Origin: Prorocentrum cordatum
Lineage: Eukaryota; Sar; Dinophyceae; Prorocentrales; Prorocentraceae
Length of the DNA: 43,516 bases
Assembly: GCA_963575745.1 (NCBI GenBank)
Contig: CAUYUJ010000926.1
Coordinates: forward strand, 64,001-107,516
Reading direction: 5' to 3'
The translations under genes were made by a program, and so were the position numbers. Of this stretch, positions 27,669 to 37,430 are shown in pieces. Position 1 is the stretch's first letter; each line of letters starts with the position of its first letter. The notes under the pieces are model-generated. The model was not told the origin of the DNA. It saw only the letters and a program-made list of their open reading frames with translations, and did no database searches.

Positions 27669-28127
27669 GTGTTTTCGGAGGTCTTCTCCGCAGCCGCTCT
27701 CGTTAATTTTCTATGTTTAGTGCCCGAGGGTGCATCGCGCGAAACGTGTCGCGGCCCCTGCCTGAAATGCAGCCCTGACGCCGTTTTTCATTGCAAACCT
27801 TCTTGGCGAGGTTACCGCGGCCAGGGAACGTCCCCGGGTGCACTCGCCAGGGCTAGTTTGGCGAATTCGCTTCGCCAACTTAGCTGCCCGCGGCATTTGC
27901 GCCGACGCGCTTTGGCAAACCCAGTAACGGGAGGCTATCTGCCCGATGACACGTTTTCCCCGCGCGTTGCACCTTCTTCCTGGGACCTACTATGCTTGCG
28001 AACCTATCTCCCGAACCTACTTTTGAACCTATCTAAAACCTATATCGAAATGTTTTCTGTTCGCCATTGCCCTGCATTGCTGGGGAAGTCTCGGGGTTTC
28101 CGAAAAAACATACCAGGGAATGTCTGA
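27669..28127 (+). CDS. Weak 152-codon open frame
   Basis: Begins MFSEVFSAAALVNFLCLVPE and includes CRGPCLKCSPDAVFHCKPSW with five Cys in about 25 residues. The tail overlaps degenerate ACCTA repeats (YLPNLLLNLSK), so the 3' part is not coding evidence. Unrecognised. Confidence 0.2.
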   Translation: MFSEVFSAAALVNFLCLVPEGASRETCRGPCLKCSPDAVFHCKPSWRGYRGQGTSPGALARASLANSLRQLSCPRHLRRRALANPVTGGYLPDDTFSPRVAPSSWDLLCLRTYLPNLLLNLSKTYIEMFSVRHCPALLGKSRGFRKNIPGNV

Positions 28128-28134
28128 TCTCGTT

Positions 28135-28617
<483 letters not shown>

Positions 28618-28735
28618 GTCCCCACCCCCCCCCCCCCCCGCTACCCCCCCCCCCCCCCGCTCCCCCCCCATACACCCCCCCCCCAACACGCGCCGTACCC
28701 CTCCACACGAGACCCCACCCGCCACCACCCCCCTA
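28618..28735 (+). repeat. C-rich island inside the AGT array
   Basis: Long C runs (17 and more) separated by GCTA and GCT, then CACCCC-type sequence. It is abruptly bounded on both sides by AGT-type repeats. Confidence 0.85.
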
Positions 28736-28973
28736 TGAAATGATAGTGGTATGGTAATGGTAGTGGACGTCGTATGGGTAGAAGTAGTGGTAGTGTAGGT
28801 TAATAGTGTTGTAGTACTGGTAGTAGTAGAAGTAGTAGTAGTAGTTGTAGTAGTAGTAGCAGCAGTAGTAGTGTAGTAGTAGTAGTAGTAGTTAGTACTT
28901 GTAGTAGGTAGTTGTAGCAGTTAGTAGTAGTGCAGAGTAGTAGGAGTAGTTAGTACATAATTTAAGAGTTGTC

Positions 28974-29004
<31 letters not shown>

Positions 29005-29549
29005 CAGTAGTTGGAGTAGTAGTTTAGTAGTGTAGAGTTGTAGTTGTAGTAGTTATAGTTGTAGTAATTGTTCCCAGTACTAGTTGTAGTAGTCGTTGTA
29101 GTAGTAGTAGTATTTGTAGTAGTAGTAGTTAGTAGTAGTAGAAAGTCGTAGTTACTAGTTGTAGTAGTAGTAAATGTAATAGTAGTTAGTGGTGTAGTAG
29201 TAGTCGTTATTTAGTAGTGGTTGTAGTAGTCGTATAGTAGTAGTTGTTTGTTGTAGTAGTAGTCGTAGTTACTCGCCGTAGTTTAGTAGTTAGCAGTAGT
29301 AGCTGCAGTAGTAGTAGTCATAGTTGTAGTAGTATTAGGTAGTTAGTCGTTCAAACAGTAGTAGGTAGTAGTTGTAGTAGTGTAGTAGTAGATGTAGAAG
29401 TAGTAGTAGTAGAAGTAGGTAGTAGTAGCATTAGTTACGCAGTTCTTGAAGTTGCAGGCTGTAGTCTGCGATTAAAACTAGTAGTCAGTTAGTAGTAGTA
29501 GTAGTCGTAGTGTCGTAGTTTTCGTAGTAGTCGTAGTAGTAGTAGTAGT

Positions 29550-29593
<44 letters not shown>

Positions 29594-29605
29594 CGCAGTA
29601 GTCGT
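28736..29605 (+). repeat. (AGT)n array, degenerate second block
   Basis: GTAGTAGTAG with frequent single-base losses and TTGTAG variants. The TAG content closes every forward frame. Confidence 0.95.
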
Positions 29606-29609
29606 CGTC

Positions 29610-29770
29610 GTCTCTCAGAAGCCTCTCAGAAGCCTGCCAGAAGCCTCTCAGAAGCCTCTCAGAAGCCTTTCAGAAACCTCTCAGAAGCTTCCCAGAAGCT
29701 TCTCAGAAGCTTTTCAAAAGCCTCTCAGAAGCCTCTCAGAAGCCTCTCAGAAGCCTCTCAGACGCTTCTC
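29610..29770 (+). repeat. CAGAAGCCTCT array, exact 11-bp period
   Basis: About fourteen units of CAGAAGCCTCT with variants (GCCTGC, GCTTCC, GCTTTT), each keeping the 11-bp length. Confidence 0.9.
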
Positions 29771-29808
29771 ACATATTCTACCGGGGAATCAAGCCGGGGA
29801 AGGGTTGC

Positions 29809-29861
29809 ACCGGGGAATGTTCGATTTTCCCGGGGAAAGTCTGATTTTACCGGGGAAAGTA
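29809..29861 (-). repeat. Right terminal inverted repeat (candidate)
   Basis: The reverse complement starts TACTTTCCCCGGTAAAATCA and matches 25005-25057. Another related word (ACCGGGGAATC) lies just inside, at 29780. Confidence 0.5.
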
Positions 29862-30424
29862 TTTTTGTCCCAATAACCATTGTTTGTTTCCATTGAAGTA
29901 TTTCTCCCGGGGCTCGTACCCTTTTTCTGTTCCTCTCGGGGAAGTAAAATGGGTCACCAATTTGCGCCCCTGGCCCTCGGTTCACAACTTCAGGGGCTCC
30001 TGCTTGATATTTCCTCACACTGTACTCCTATTTCGCGCTCTCGCGCGGGACGTCTCCCCACATTGTACCAGAATCGCGCTCTCGTGTGGCTGTCCCTTGC
30101 ACTTGATTAAGACCTCGCACCGTCAACAAGCAGCAACGACGTTTTCTTTGTGGATTTCCCCACCATCTCTTTGGACATCGCGCTATCACTCGAGACTTCC
30201 TCGCGATTCATGCAGGACGCACGCCTCAGCAACCCGCTTGCCCCTTGCTCCTTCCTTCCATTCGTCGTTTTCTTCCCTTGCCTTACGGGTTGCGCGCCAT
30301 ACACTTCGCAGGTAAAAGGTGATGTACCCCTAAGTGGCCACGATCGAAGACGAAGAGGGTGGGTATCGACGGTTAGGGATGTACTTGTTAATTGGAGTGG
30401 AGCAGCGAAGAGCGGACAGCCCTA
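29862..30424. other. No firmly supported gene
   Basis: A 143-codon frame (29884-30315) is Ser/Arg/Leu-rich without motif. Nothing else seen. Confidence 0.45.
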
Positions 30425-30520
30425 AATTGATTGTTGTTGTTATTGTTGTTGTTGGTGTTGTTGTTGGTGGTGGTGTTGTTGTTGCTGCCGTTGTTGTTGT
30501 CGAAGTCGCTGTCGTTCTCG
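30425..30520 (+). repeat. (GTT)n array, short
   Basis: GTTGTTGTTATTGTTG-type triplets with GGT variants, like 24385-24955. Confidence 0.9.
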
Positions 30521-30825
30521 TTGTCCTCACCCGCGAATTATCCCGCGAACCACCCGCAACCCACCCGCATTGTTTCAACGAAAAAATCGACGCTTGCTAC
30601 GGGTTCGTTGTATAATATTCGGCGCCTGCGGCGCATTTCTTTTCAGAGCTTCGCAGATTGCCGACGTCCCCACCGCCCCCTCACTCTTATCCGAAACTGC
30701 AGGGTGCTATCTATGTGTGTATATATATAAGTATATCAGATGTATGCGTCGTCGCGATTATCCCGCGAATGCCTCCGTTGTCCTCCCCATGTCTTTCCTC
30801 GTTGTGCTCGTTCCGTCCTTATGAA

Positions 30826-31045
30826 AGGATAGGGGGGGTGAAGGGGAGCGGGGGGAAGAAAGAGGTTTGAGGGGAAGAGGGGGGGAGGAGGAGGAGAACT
30901 CGCGTTGATATTGCGCTCGCCTTGCAAAGAGGAGGAGGGGGAGAAGGAGGAGGAGGAGGAGGGGGAGGAGACGAGAAGGGAGAGGAGAGGAGGAGCTGAG
31001 GTGGCGGAGGGGGGAGGCGCAGGACGAGGAGGAAAAGGAGGTTGG
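30826..31045 (+). repeat. GGA-rich purine array
   Basis: GGGGGGGAAGAAAGAGG and GGAGGAGGAGG runs; purine-rich on the plus strand like its counterparts at 27.0, 33.2 and 37.0 kb. Confidence 0.85.
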
Positions 31046-31720
31046 GGATCGGACCTCGGCCCTCCCATGCCGTACATTTTCCTGGTGAGGAACCCAAGCA
31101 TGTGCAGTTGTGCTTAACGTCGTTGTGGGTACCGACCTCGGTGAACCGCTCGGGAGTCACGGCGCGTGTGACGGGCGTGCCAAAATTGGCACGGGTACGC
31201 CATGCGGACGTTGCCACCGTACCCGTCGGTGGAGCCCCATGTGAGGCCACGGGACGTGTGAGGGGTGCGCCCGAATGCAGGGTGGAACCGCGTGCGGGCG
31301 CTGCCACTACTAGGGCCTTCGGTGGAGCTCCTTATGCGGCCACGAAAGTGTGCGGGGTGCGCCGAAATGGAGGTGGAATTGCATGCGGACCCTGCCACTG
31401 GGGCCTTCGGTGGAGCACCCTGTGGGGCCATGACACGTGTTAGGGGTGCGCCGGCTTTTAGGGTGGAACTGCATGCGGACCTTGCCACAGGGGCCCTTGG
31501 GCGGAGCGCCCTGTGGGGCAACGAAACGTGTGAGGGGTGCGCCGAACTGGAGGTGGAATTACATGCGGACCCTGCCACTGTGTCCTTCGTCGGAGCACCC
31601 CATGGGGCCACGAAACATAGGTGGAACTGCATGCGGACCCTGACACTGGGACCTTCGGTGGAGCTCCCTATGAGGCCACGAAGCGTGTGAGGGATGCGCC
31701 GACGTGGGCATGCGAGAGGG
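31046..31720 (+). repeat. 90-bp satellite, about six units
   Basis: GCATGCGGAC or a variant occurs at 31201, 31291, 31382, 31472, 31562 and 31630 (spacings 90, 91, 90, 90, 68). Each unit also has CCTGCCACTG, CCTTCGGTGGAGC, GGGGCCACGAAACGTGTGAG and GGGGTGCGCC. The open frame through it (EVELHADPATGAFGGAP) is a 30-residue repeat because 90 is a multiple of three, so a translated repeat protein cannot be fully excluded. Confidence 0.9.
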
Positions 31721-31756
31721 CAGAGACAGGGAGGGGAGGGGGAGGAGGAGGAGTGA

Positions 31757-32149
31757 GTGAGGAGACGCGGGGCGCTGTCTCGTCAAAACGAAGACCCAAC
31801 ACCACAGGATGGTTGGGAAATAAAACCGATCCCCGAATATCGATCATCGAATCTCGAAGCAGACCAAAGATGTCCGAAGACAGCGAGCGTTGACCCTCGA
31901 AGCTCGGTCTGCTTCTCGTCGACCCCCCCCATGCAGAGGTCTCCAGAAGCATCCGGCGGTCCCTGTCCGCACCTCCAGCTTAGGAGGAGGAGGTGGAGGA
32001 GAAGGAGGATGAGCTGCAGGAGGAAAGGATACAGGAAGGGAGCGGAACGGGAGGAGGACACCCACTGGGATGGGAAGTCAGAGCGGGTCGGGGCTAGCTT
32101 CTGGTTGGAATATTCATTATGCCCTTGGGACCGTCCCACTCCCCCATGA
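31757..32149 (+). CDS. Hypothetical open frame, 130 codons
   Basis: Reads QNEDPTPQDGWEIKPIPEYR, SSNLEADQRCPKTASVDPRS and, after an Arg-rich GGA tract, WDGKSERVGASFWLEYSLCP before the stop. The first part has reasonable protein composition. No motif. Confidence 0.25.
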   Translation: MRRRGALSRQNEDPTPQDGWEIKPIPEYRSSNLEADQRCPKTASVDPRSSVCFSSTPPMQRSPEASGGPCPHLQLRRRRWRRRRMSCRRKGYRKGAEREEDTHWDGKSERVGASFWLEYSLCPWDRPTPP

Positions 32150-32623
32150 TGCGCGTTTTATTTCTTGTCTTGCGTTTCGTCAGTCTTCGATCATGGACCA
32201 TTTTCGTATTGCAGTCCAGTGCGTGCAGAGGAGAGGCAGACGAGAGGGACGAGGTGGGGAGAAGTAGGGGGAGGAACGAGTGATTACAGAGGAGAAGAAA
32301 TGAGGAGGGAGGAGGAGGAGGAACAGGCGGATGGATGACGGAAATATGGCAAGGAGGAGGGGGGAGGTTGGCCTCTAGAGGCCCTTGGAGCTCCAGCGAG
32401 GGAACAAACCGTTTTGCTTCCAGAGGTCTGACGTCTCGACTTTTTCCACAAGGGGTCCCCCGAGGTGCTGACCATTTTCCCAGCACCAGCATTTCATCCC
32501 GAGCCATGTTTTGGCGATCCCAGGCCTCGCGACGGCCCCCAGAGGCCGACAACTACAGAAACACCTTCGTATGGAGTCGTTCAACGCGTTGGAGGCGGAG
32601 GCCTGGCTTCACAAGACCTTAGC

Positions 32624-32675
32624 ATCGCTCGGACGTCTGCCTTTTTTCCCTCGGCGAGGACCAACGAGGAGCAAC
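32624..32675 (+). repeat. Dispersed repeat, copy 2
   Basis: Matches 9247-9300 through ATCGCTCGGACGT and CCTCGGCGAGGACCA, with a different spacer. Confidence 0.5.
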
Positions 32676-32790
32676 CTGGGTCACGCTGCGCACAAAACGG
32701 CGCACCAGATCCCAAGATGCACGGGTTGTGCACGCCCGAGCGACGGCGAGAACCGCTGCCCGGGACGCCCGCGCCCGTCGGCCGCCCCTC

Positions 32791-32957
32791 ACCACCCACC
32801 AAACCACCCCAACCCAACCCGAAGGTCTCGATTTGCCCTCCATTTCCAGTGGGGGGGGGGTCGGAGAACATCGAGAAAACACATGTGGAACCCGTACCCC
32901 CCCCCCCAACCTGAAATTGGGGTCTTCGGGTTGGGTTGGGGTGGTCTGGTAGGTAGT
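32791..32957. repeat. Inverted repeat, about 43-bp arms, 79-bp spacer
   Basis: Left arm 32791-32834 contains ACCACCCCAACCCAACCCGA. The right arm 32914-32957 is its near-perfect reverse complement (TCGGGTTGGGTTGGGGTGGT). The spacer carries a G run and a C run that can also pair. Confidence 0.8.
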
Positions 32958-33154
32958 CAGTCGGCCGCCCCCCCCGCGGAGAGGCACCAGCAGGACCCCG
33001 CCGAGGCGGCGGAGCGGCGCGCGCCGCCGCCGCTCCCCCTCGAGGGCCCCGCGGCGGCGCGGCGGCGGGCGAGCGGCGACGCGGAGGCGACGCAGGCCGG
33101 CGGGCTCTCTCGTAGGAGACTCTCTATAATTGAAAATCGCGGGGTTTCTGGAGG

Positions 33155-33480
33155 TCGAGGAGGAGGAGGAGGCGGAGGAGGAGGAGGAGGAGGAGGAGGA
33201 GGAGGACGGAGGGAGGAGGAGGAGGAGCCCAGGAGGAGGAGGAGGAGGCGGAGAAGGAGAGGTGAGGAAGAGGAGAGGGAGGAGAGAGGAGAGGAGAGGA
33301 GAGGAGAGGAGAGGAGTGGAGAGGAGAGGCGAGGAGAGGAAGTGGAGAGGAGAGGAGAGGACGGAGGAGGATGAGGAACAAAAGGGGGGGGGGATGAGGG
33401 AGAGGAAGGGAGTAGGATGGAGGGAGGAGGAGGAGGAAGGAGGGGAGGAGGAGGAGGAGGTGGAGGAAGGGGCGGAGGTG
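33155..33480 (+). repeat. (GGA)n and GGAGA purine array
   Basis: GAGGAGGAGG, then AGAGGAGAGG pentamer-like repeats near 33270-33360, then GGA again. It ends just before the first exon of the next gene. Confidence 0.9.
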
Positions 33481-33515
33481 TAGGGCCCCCCCCGCCGGGG
33501 CCCGGTGCTGTGCAG

Positions 33516-33602
33516 AGGTACGGAGGTCAGGGGCCTTCGCACCGCTTGCAGGGCCTCCCAGAAGGGGCCTCCGAGCAGAGGGGCTACGTGGCCTCGGGCG
33601 AC
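33516..33602 (+). CDS. Exon 1 of the 33.5-35.2 kb gene model
   Basis: A possible acceptor (GGTGCTGTGCAG) precedes RYGGQGPSHRLQGLPEGASE and QRGYVASGD, 29 codons ending in phase 0 at a canonical donor GTAAGT (33603). The composition is Gly/Arg-rich. The true start lies upstream or in the GGA array and cannot be placed. Confidence 0.45.
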
Positions 33603-33694
33603 GTAAGTCTGTCACTCGACGGTCTTTCTTTCTTGCCTTCGTCCCCCCCCCCCCCTCTGGTTCCTCTCGGCGGGGACCGAACTCGCGCCCCCAG
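33603..33694 (+). other. GT-AG intron, 92 bp
   Basis: GTAAGT donor, T-rich then C-rich polypyrimidine tract (CCCCCCCCCCCTCTGG), and acceptor CCCCCAG at 33694. It joins two phase-0 exon ends. This is the best-formed intron in the window. Confidence 0.5.
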
Positions 33695-33949
33695 CCCCCT
33701 GCGGCAGCAGCAGCAGCACCAGCAGACCCAGCCAGCCAACCTCAGGCGAGCACGGCTGGAGGAGGCGCATCGGTGCCGCCTGCAGCGGAACCGCCCAGAG
33801 GGACATGCCCTTCTACAGATACAAGCCTTGCTGAACTTCAGCGACGCACCAACGAGAGCCTGGCCAGGCGCAAGAAGGACAAGGTCAAGGAGAACAACGA
33901 CCAGGCCCCTACCGCAGGCGCCCAGCCAGCGGCAGGGGCCCAATCCGCC
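33695..33949 (+). CDS. Exon 2, Ala/Pro/Gln-rich then basic helix
   Basis: Reads PPAAAAAAPADPASQPQAST, then DTSLAELQRRTNESLARRKK and DKVKENNDQAPTAGAQPAAG, ending at TGA 33950. The LAELQRRTNESLARRKKDKV stretch is a charged helix of coiled-coil or nuclear-localisation type. The Ala/Pro linker is typical of dinoflagellate proteins. The same region read in the annotated longer frame is Arg-rich and less protein-like. It may continue after the stop through a frame change. Function unknown. Confidence 0.5.
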
Positions 33950-33951
33950 TG

Positions 33952-34062
33952 AGCCAAGGGCAGGCGGGGCGCCCTACCACTGCCCCGCACATCGAGCTGG
34001 ACCTAGAGCAGCAGGACCAACATGTTGTACCAGATTCGTCGATGGCACATCCCCGAAGAGAA
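33952..34062 (+). CDS. Continuation in the next frame, short
   Basis: Reads GQAGRPTTAPHIELDLEQQD, then QHVVPDSSMAHPRRE, to TAG 34063. It starts two bases after the preceding TGA in the -1 frame. The acidic/Gln text matches the downstream part of the gene. Confidence 0.4.
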
Positions 34063-34065
34063 TAG

Positions 34066-34520
34066 GCGCTCTTGGGGACACGATCATCATCAAGACAGGG
34101 ACCTGGGCCGTAGGCGACACTGACCCAGAGACGGATACGGAGGTCAACGACGACAGGGACACCTGCGTTGGCAACTACAACATACAGCGAGGCTCTGCGA
34201 GGCGAGGGCTGGAGCAGCCGCCCGCAGAGAGGACGCGGACCCTCGGCCCCCGAGCGGTCGCGGCGCCCATCGAGAACGACGGTGAGAGCATCGACCTGAG
34301 CGGCGTCCAGCTCACGCAGAACGCCGACGACGAGCGGGAGACGGACACCATCCACGGGCTGAGCTTAGAGGAGCTGCTCAGCCAGGTCATGGACCAGGAC
34401 CCCGCCTTCGGGGCAGAGGCTGCTGCGCGAGAGGATCACGGTCTCACGCAGCCCTCGCCCATCGTGCGACAAGGAGGTGGGACTGGAACCGTCCCAGACC
34501 ACAGCAGGGGGGCGGCATAG
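34066..34520 (+). CDS. Acidic coding island, third frame
   Basis: Reads GDTIIIKTGTWAVGDTDPET, DTEVNDDRDTCVGNYNIQRG, PIENDGESIDLSGVQLTQNA, DDERETDTIHGLSLEELLSQ and VMDQDPAFGAEAAAREDHGL before TAG at 34518. Strong coding signal, Asp/Glu-rich. The segment LSLEELLSQVMDQDP resembles a short amphipathic helix of regulatory type. The frame is open further upstream as part of a 367-codon frame, but only this part is convincing. Confidence 0.55.
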
Positions 34521-35242
34521 GGTGCGCGCGGGCAGCCGCGGACGCGCGGGTGGTCGAAGCCTCCCGCAGGCCCCAGCTCACCGCCGACGCCGCCGACGGG
34601 CGGGTGGCCGAAGCCGTCCGCGGTTCGAGCACTGCCCCCCAACACGGTCAGGGAGCCTCCCAGGGTGCTCCCACCACAGGTGGGCACCCCCACCTCAGAG
34701 GGCGCAAGTCAGACGCCCCCAACGCAACGCTGCAGCCTGTACCTGGTCGTGGGTCCCAGCCCCTGTGGGCTAGGGAGAAGCGTGCACCCAACCAGCGGGC
34801 CCAGGAGCAGCCTGGTGTGGAAGGCTTGGTGCCCTGCGAGGCGCAGGACCTTGCCGAGGGCCCGCTGAGGGTTGAGCGACCTGTGTCACAGCAGGCAGCC
34901 CGAGTGACCAGCGCCTCTCCGATGCCAGTTGGGGGAGACTCGGGAGCAGCAGACATCACAGACATCCACGACAACGACATACACCTGGACGGCGAGCCCG
35001 ACATGAGCGGGATCGCAGACTACGGAGGCACCTCCACCTCGAGCCACTCAGGAGTCAAACCGCCGCTGGCCACGGTGGGGGAGAGGGGGAGGACGAGTAC
35101 TCCACGCGTCTCCCAGGGGGGGCGGCGGGGTGGAACCCACGCGGTCGTGCCGAAAAAGAGTGGACTCACGATTTCTAAAGATTTAAATCGCGATTTTCAA
35201 CTGCTTCCTTCGTCTTCCAAAGTACAAAGAACGAAATCGTGA
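34521..35242 (+). CDS. C-terminal coding island, fourth frame segment
   Basis: Continues after the TAG in the -1 frame: QLTADAADGRVAEAVRGSST, EGLVPCEAQDLAEGPLRVER, VSQQAARVTSASPMPVGGDS, DITDIHDNDIHLDGEPDMSG and IADYGGTSTSSHSGVKPPLA, ending at TGA 35240. The Asp-rich DIHDNDIHLDGEPD stretch is low in hydrophobics and probably disordered. After about 35150 the frame enters A/T-rich DNA with AATCGCGATT repeats, so the natural end may be earlier. Unrecognised. Confidence 0.5.
35185..35196. repeat. AAATCGCGATTT palindrome
   Basis: Perfect 12-bp palindrome. Its core TCGCGATTTCAAT is the heart of the 55-bp repeat that follows. Confidence 0.7.
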
Positions 35243-35310
35243 TTTCCATCTTTATACACAGACTACATCATTGCAAGTTTTAAATATTCTTTTCGCACTT
35301 CCCAGCTTAC

Positions 35311-35522
35311 CCACCGCGGCGGCGTTTTGAATCGTGATTTCAATCCATCGGCGCCCCCCGCTTGCCCATCGCGGCGGCGTTTTGAATCGCGATTTCAATC
35401 CATCGGCGCCCCCCGCTTGCCCACCGCGGCGGCGTTTTGAATCGCGATTTCAATCCATCGGCGCCCCCCGCTTGCCCACCGCGGCGGCGTTTTGAATCCC
35501 GATTTCAATCCATCGGCGCCCT
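35311..35522 (+). repeat. 55-bp tandem repeat, about four units
   Basis: CACCGCGGCGGCGTTTTGAA, then TCGCGATTTCAATCCATCGG and CGCCCCCCGCTTGC, repeat at exactly 55 bp (for example GGCGT at 35376 and 35431). Units differ by single bases. Confidence 0.95.
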
Positions 35523-35554
35523 AAGCTACTCTGCGCTACCGCTCTGTGGGGTTT

Positions 35555-36305
35555 TGTTTCCGTGGCCTGTGGTGTTTCTTTCCGTGGTTCCGTTTCCGTG
35601 TCGTTTCCGTGGTTCTGTTTCCGTGGTTTCTGGGGGCCGTGGCCTTTGGGGGCTCGGTTTCCGTGGCTTCTGGGGGCTTGGTTTCCGTGGCCTCTGGGGG
35701 TTCGGTTTCCGTGGCCTCTGGGGGCTCGGTTTCCGTGGCACATTGGGGCTCGGTTTCCGTGGCTTCTGGGGGTTAGGTTTCCGTGGCCTCTGCTGTGGGC
35801 TCGGTTTCCGTTGCTTTTGCTGGGGGTTCGGTTTCCGTGGCCTCTGGGGGCTCGGTTTTCCGTTGCTTTTGCTGGGGGGCTCGGTTTCCGTGGCCTCTGG
35901 GGGCTCGGTTTCCGTGGCCTCTGGGGGTTCGGTTTCCGTGGCTTCTGGGGGTTCGGTTTCCGTGACACATTGGGGCTTGGTTTCCGTGGCCTCGGGGGTT
36001 CGGTTTCCGTGGTTTTTGCTGGGTGCTCGGTTTCCGTGGCTTCTGCTGGGGGCTCGGTTTCCGTGGCCTTTGCTGGGGGCTCGGCTTCCGTGGCTTCTGC
36101 TGGGGGCTCGGTTTCCGTGGCCTTTGCGGCTCGGTTTCCGTGGCCTCTGCTGTGGGCTCGGTTTCCGTGGCTTCTGTTGGGGGCTCGGTTTCCGTGGCCT
36201 TTGTTGGGGGCTCGGTTTCCGTGGCCTCTGCTGTGGGCTCGGTTTCCGTGGCTTCTGCTGGGGGTTCGGTTTCCGTTGCCTTTGATGGGGGCTCGGTGTC
36301 GCTTT
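35555..36305 (+). repeat. 24/27-bp minisatellite, GGTTTCCGTGGC
   Basis: About thirty units of GGTTTCCGTGGCCTCTGGGG plus GCTC, with a longer CTGCTGGG variant (27 bp) commoner in the second half. Both unit lengths are multiples of three. At least three frames (two forward, one reverse) stay open for 260-282 codons as Gly-Phe-Arg, Ala-Arg-Phe-Pro-Trp and Pro-Arg-Lys-Pro-Ser repeats. Which of these, if any, is translated cannot be told. Confidence 0.95.
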
Positions 36306-36419
36306 CACGACCCAGAGCTTGCGACGATCATGGAAGATATCCAGTGACATTCGGGCTCTTTCTTTCGGGTCGTCTTCGAGTTCTGGGAGTCTTCGTTTTG
36401 AGGGCCCGTCGGAATGAGG

Positions 36420-36535
36420 ACGAGGTGGGGCCCTCTTGGATCCGTCTTGGGGCCCTCTTGGAACCTGGGGCCCTCTTGGATCCGTCTTGGGGCCCTCTTG
36501 GAGCCGCCTTGGGGCCGTCTTGGATCTTTGTCAAG
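36420..36535 (+). repeat. GGGGCCCTCTT array, 11-bp period
   Basis: GGGGCCCTCTT and GGATCCGTCTT alternate at 11 bp. The inverted sense (GGCTCCAAGAGGGCCCC) follows at 36568-36587, so the block can fold back. Confidence 0.85.
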
Positions 36536-36745
36536 GCCTTGGGCAAGGGCCCAGGAGAGCTCCAAGACGGCTCCAAGAGGGCCCCACGAGGGGGGGGGGG
36601 AAAAACAAAACAAAGCACAAGGGGGGGTCCATATCAAAACCTGTATTGTTTTTTTTTGTGTGTTTTGGTTTGGCCCTCGTGGGGCCCTCTGGGTGCCTTC
36701 CTGGGGCCCTCTTGAGCCCCCTTGGGCCCCCATGAGGCTCCAAGA

Positions 36746-36782
36746 GGCCCTCTTGGGGCCCCAAGAAGGCCCCAAGAGGGCC
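36746..36782. repeat. Perfect 15-bp hairpin in the CTTGGGGCC family
   Basis: GGCCCTCTTGGGGCC (36746-36760), a 7-base spacer, then its exact reverse complement (36768-36782). Direct 11-bp units flank it on the left. Confidence 0.85.
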
Positions 36783-36962
36783 TCTCATATGATCGATGAT
36801 TCCGTGGATGCGTTGAAGTCGTCCCTGGGGGCGGCGGTCGGTGGTACCCGACTTGCTGGCGAGTCTCAGAGATTGGCTCCCGCATAGAAGGTCGTGGATG
36901 GGCACGTGTTGAAGGGGGCAGCCGAGGGCAGGGACGGGGGGCAGGAGGAGGGCCCAGGGGGG

Positions 36963-37090
36963 CGGGCAGGAGGAGGAGGAGGAGGAGGAGGAGGGGGAGG
37001 AGGAGGGGGAGGAGGAGGCGGAGTGCGAAGGGACAGGTAGGAGGAGGAGGGGGACGAGGAGGAGGAGGAGGAGGAGGAGGGAGGGAGGAG
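36963..37090 (+). repeat. (GGA)n purine array
   Basis: AGGAGGAGGAGG with GGGG variants. Confidence 0.9.
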
Positions 37091-37099
37091 AAGGATACG

Positions 37100-37430
37100 G
37101 AGGTCAGGGTATCGCAGGGTCCTTACAAGGGTATTGCAGGGTATTGCAGGGTCGTTAACAGGGTATTGCCGGGTGTTGCGCGGTGTTTGCAGGCTCTTTA
37201 CAAGGGGGTCTTTGCATGGGTCTTTGCTGGGGGCTTGCATGATGGATGCCGGGGTTTTTGCAGGGCGGATTTGCAGGCCATTGCAGGGGGTCCAGGGGAG
37301 AGGGTAGGGAGAGGGGATGGGTCGATAAGAGGGTCCAGGGGAGCCCAGGGGAGAGGGTAGGGAGAGGGCAAGGGAGCAGGGGTCCAGGGGAGAGGGTAAG
37401 GAGAGGGCACGGAGAGGGGGAACAAAAAAG
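37100..37430 (+). repeat. G-rich GGTATTGCAGG and GAGAGGGTAGG repeats
   Basis: GGGTATTGCAGGGTC-type units to about 37280, then CCAGGGGAGAGGGTAGGGAG units. Many GGG runs on the plus strand. Confidence 0.75.

Noticed and set aside
32791-32957. CCCAACCC-rich arms as interstitial telomere
   Set aside because: Only two or three near units, no TTTAGGG-type periodic array.
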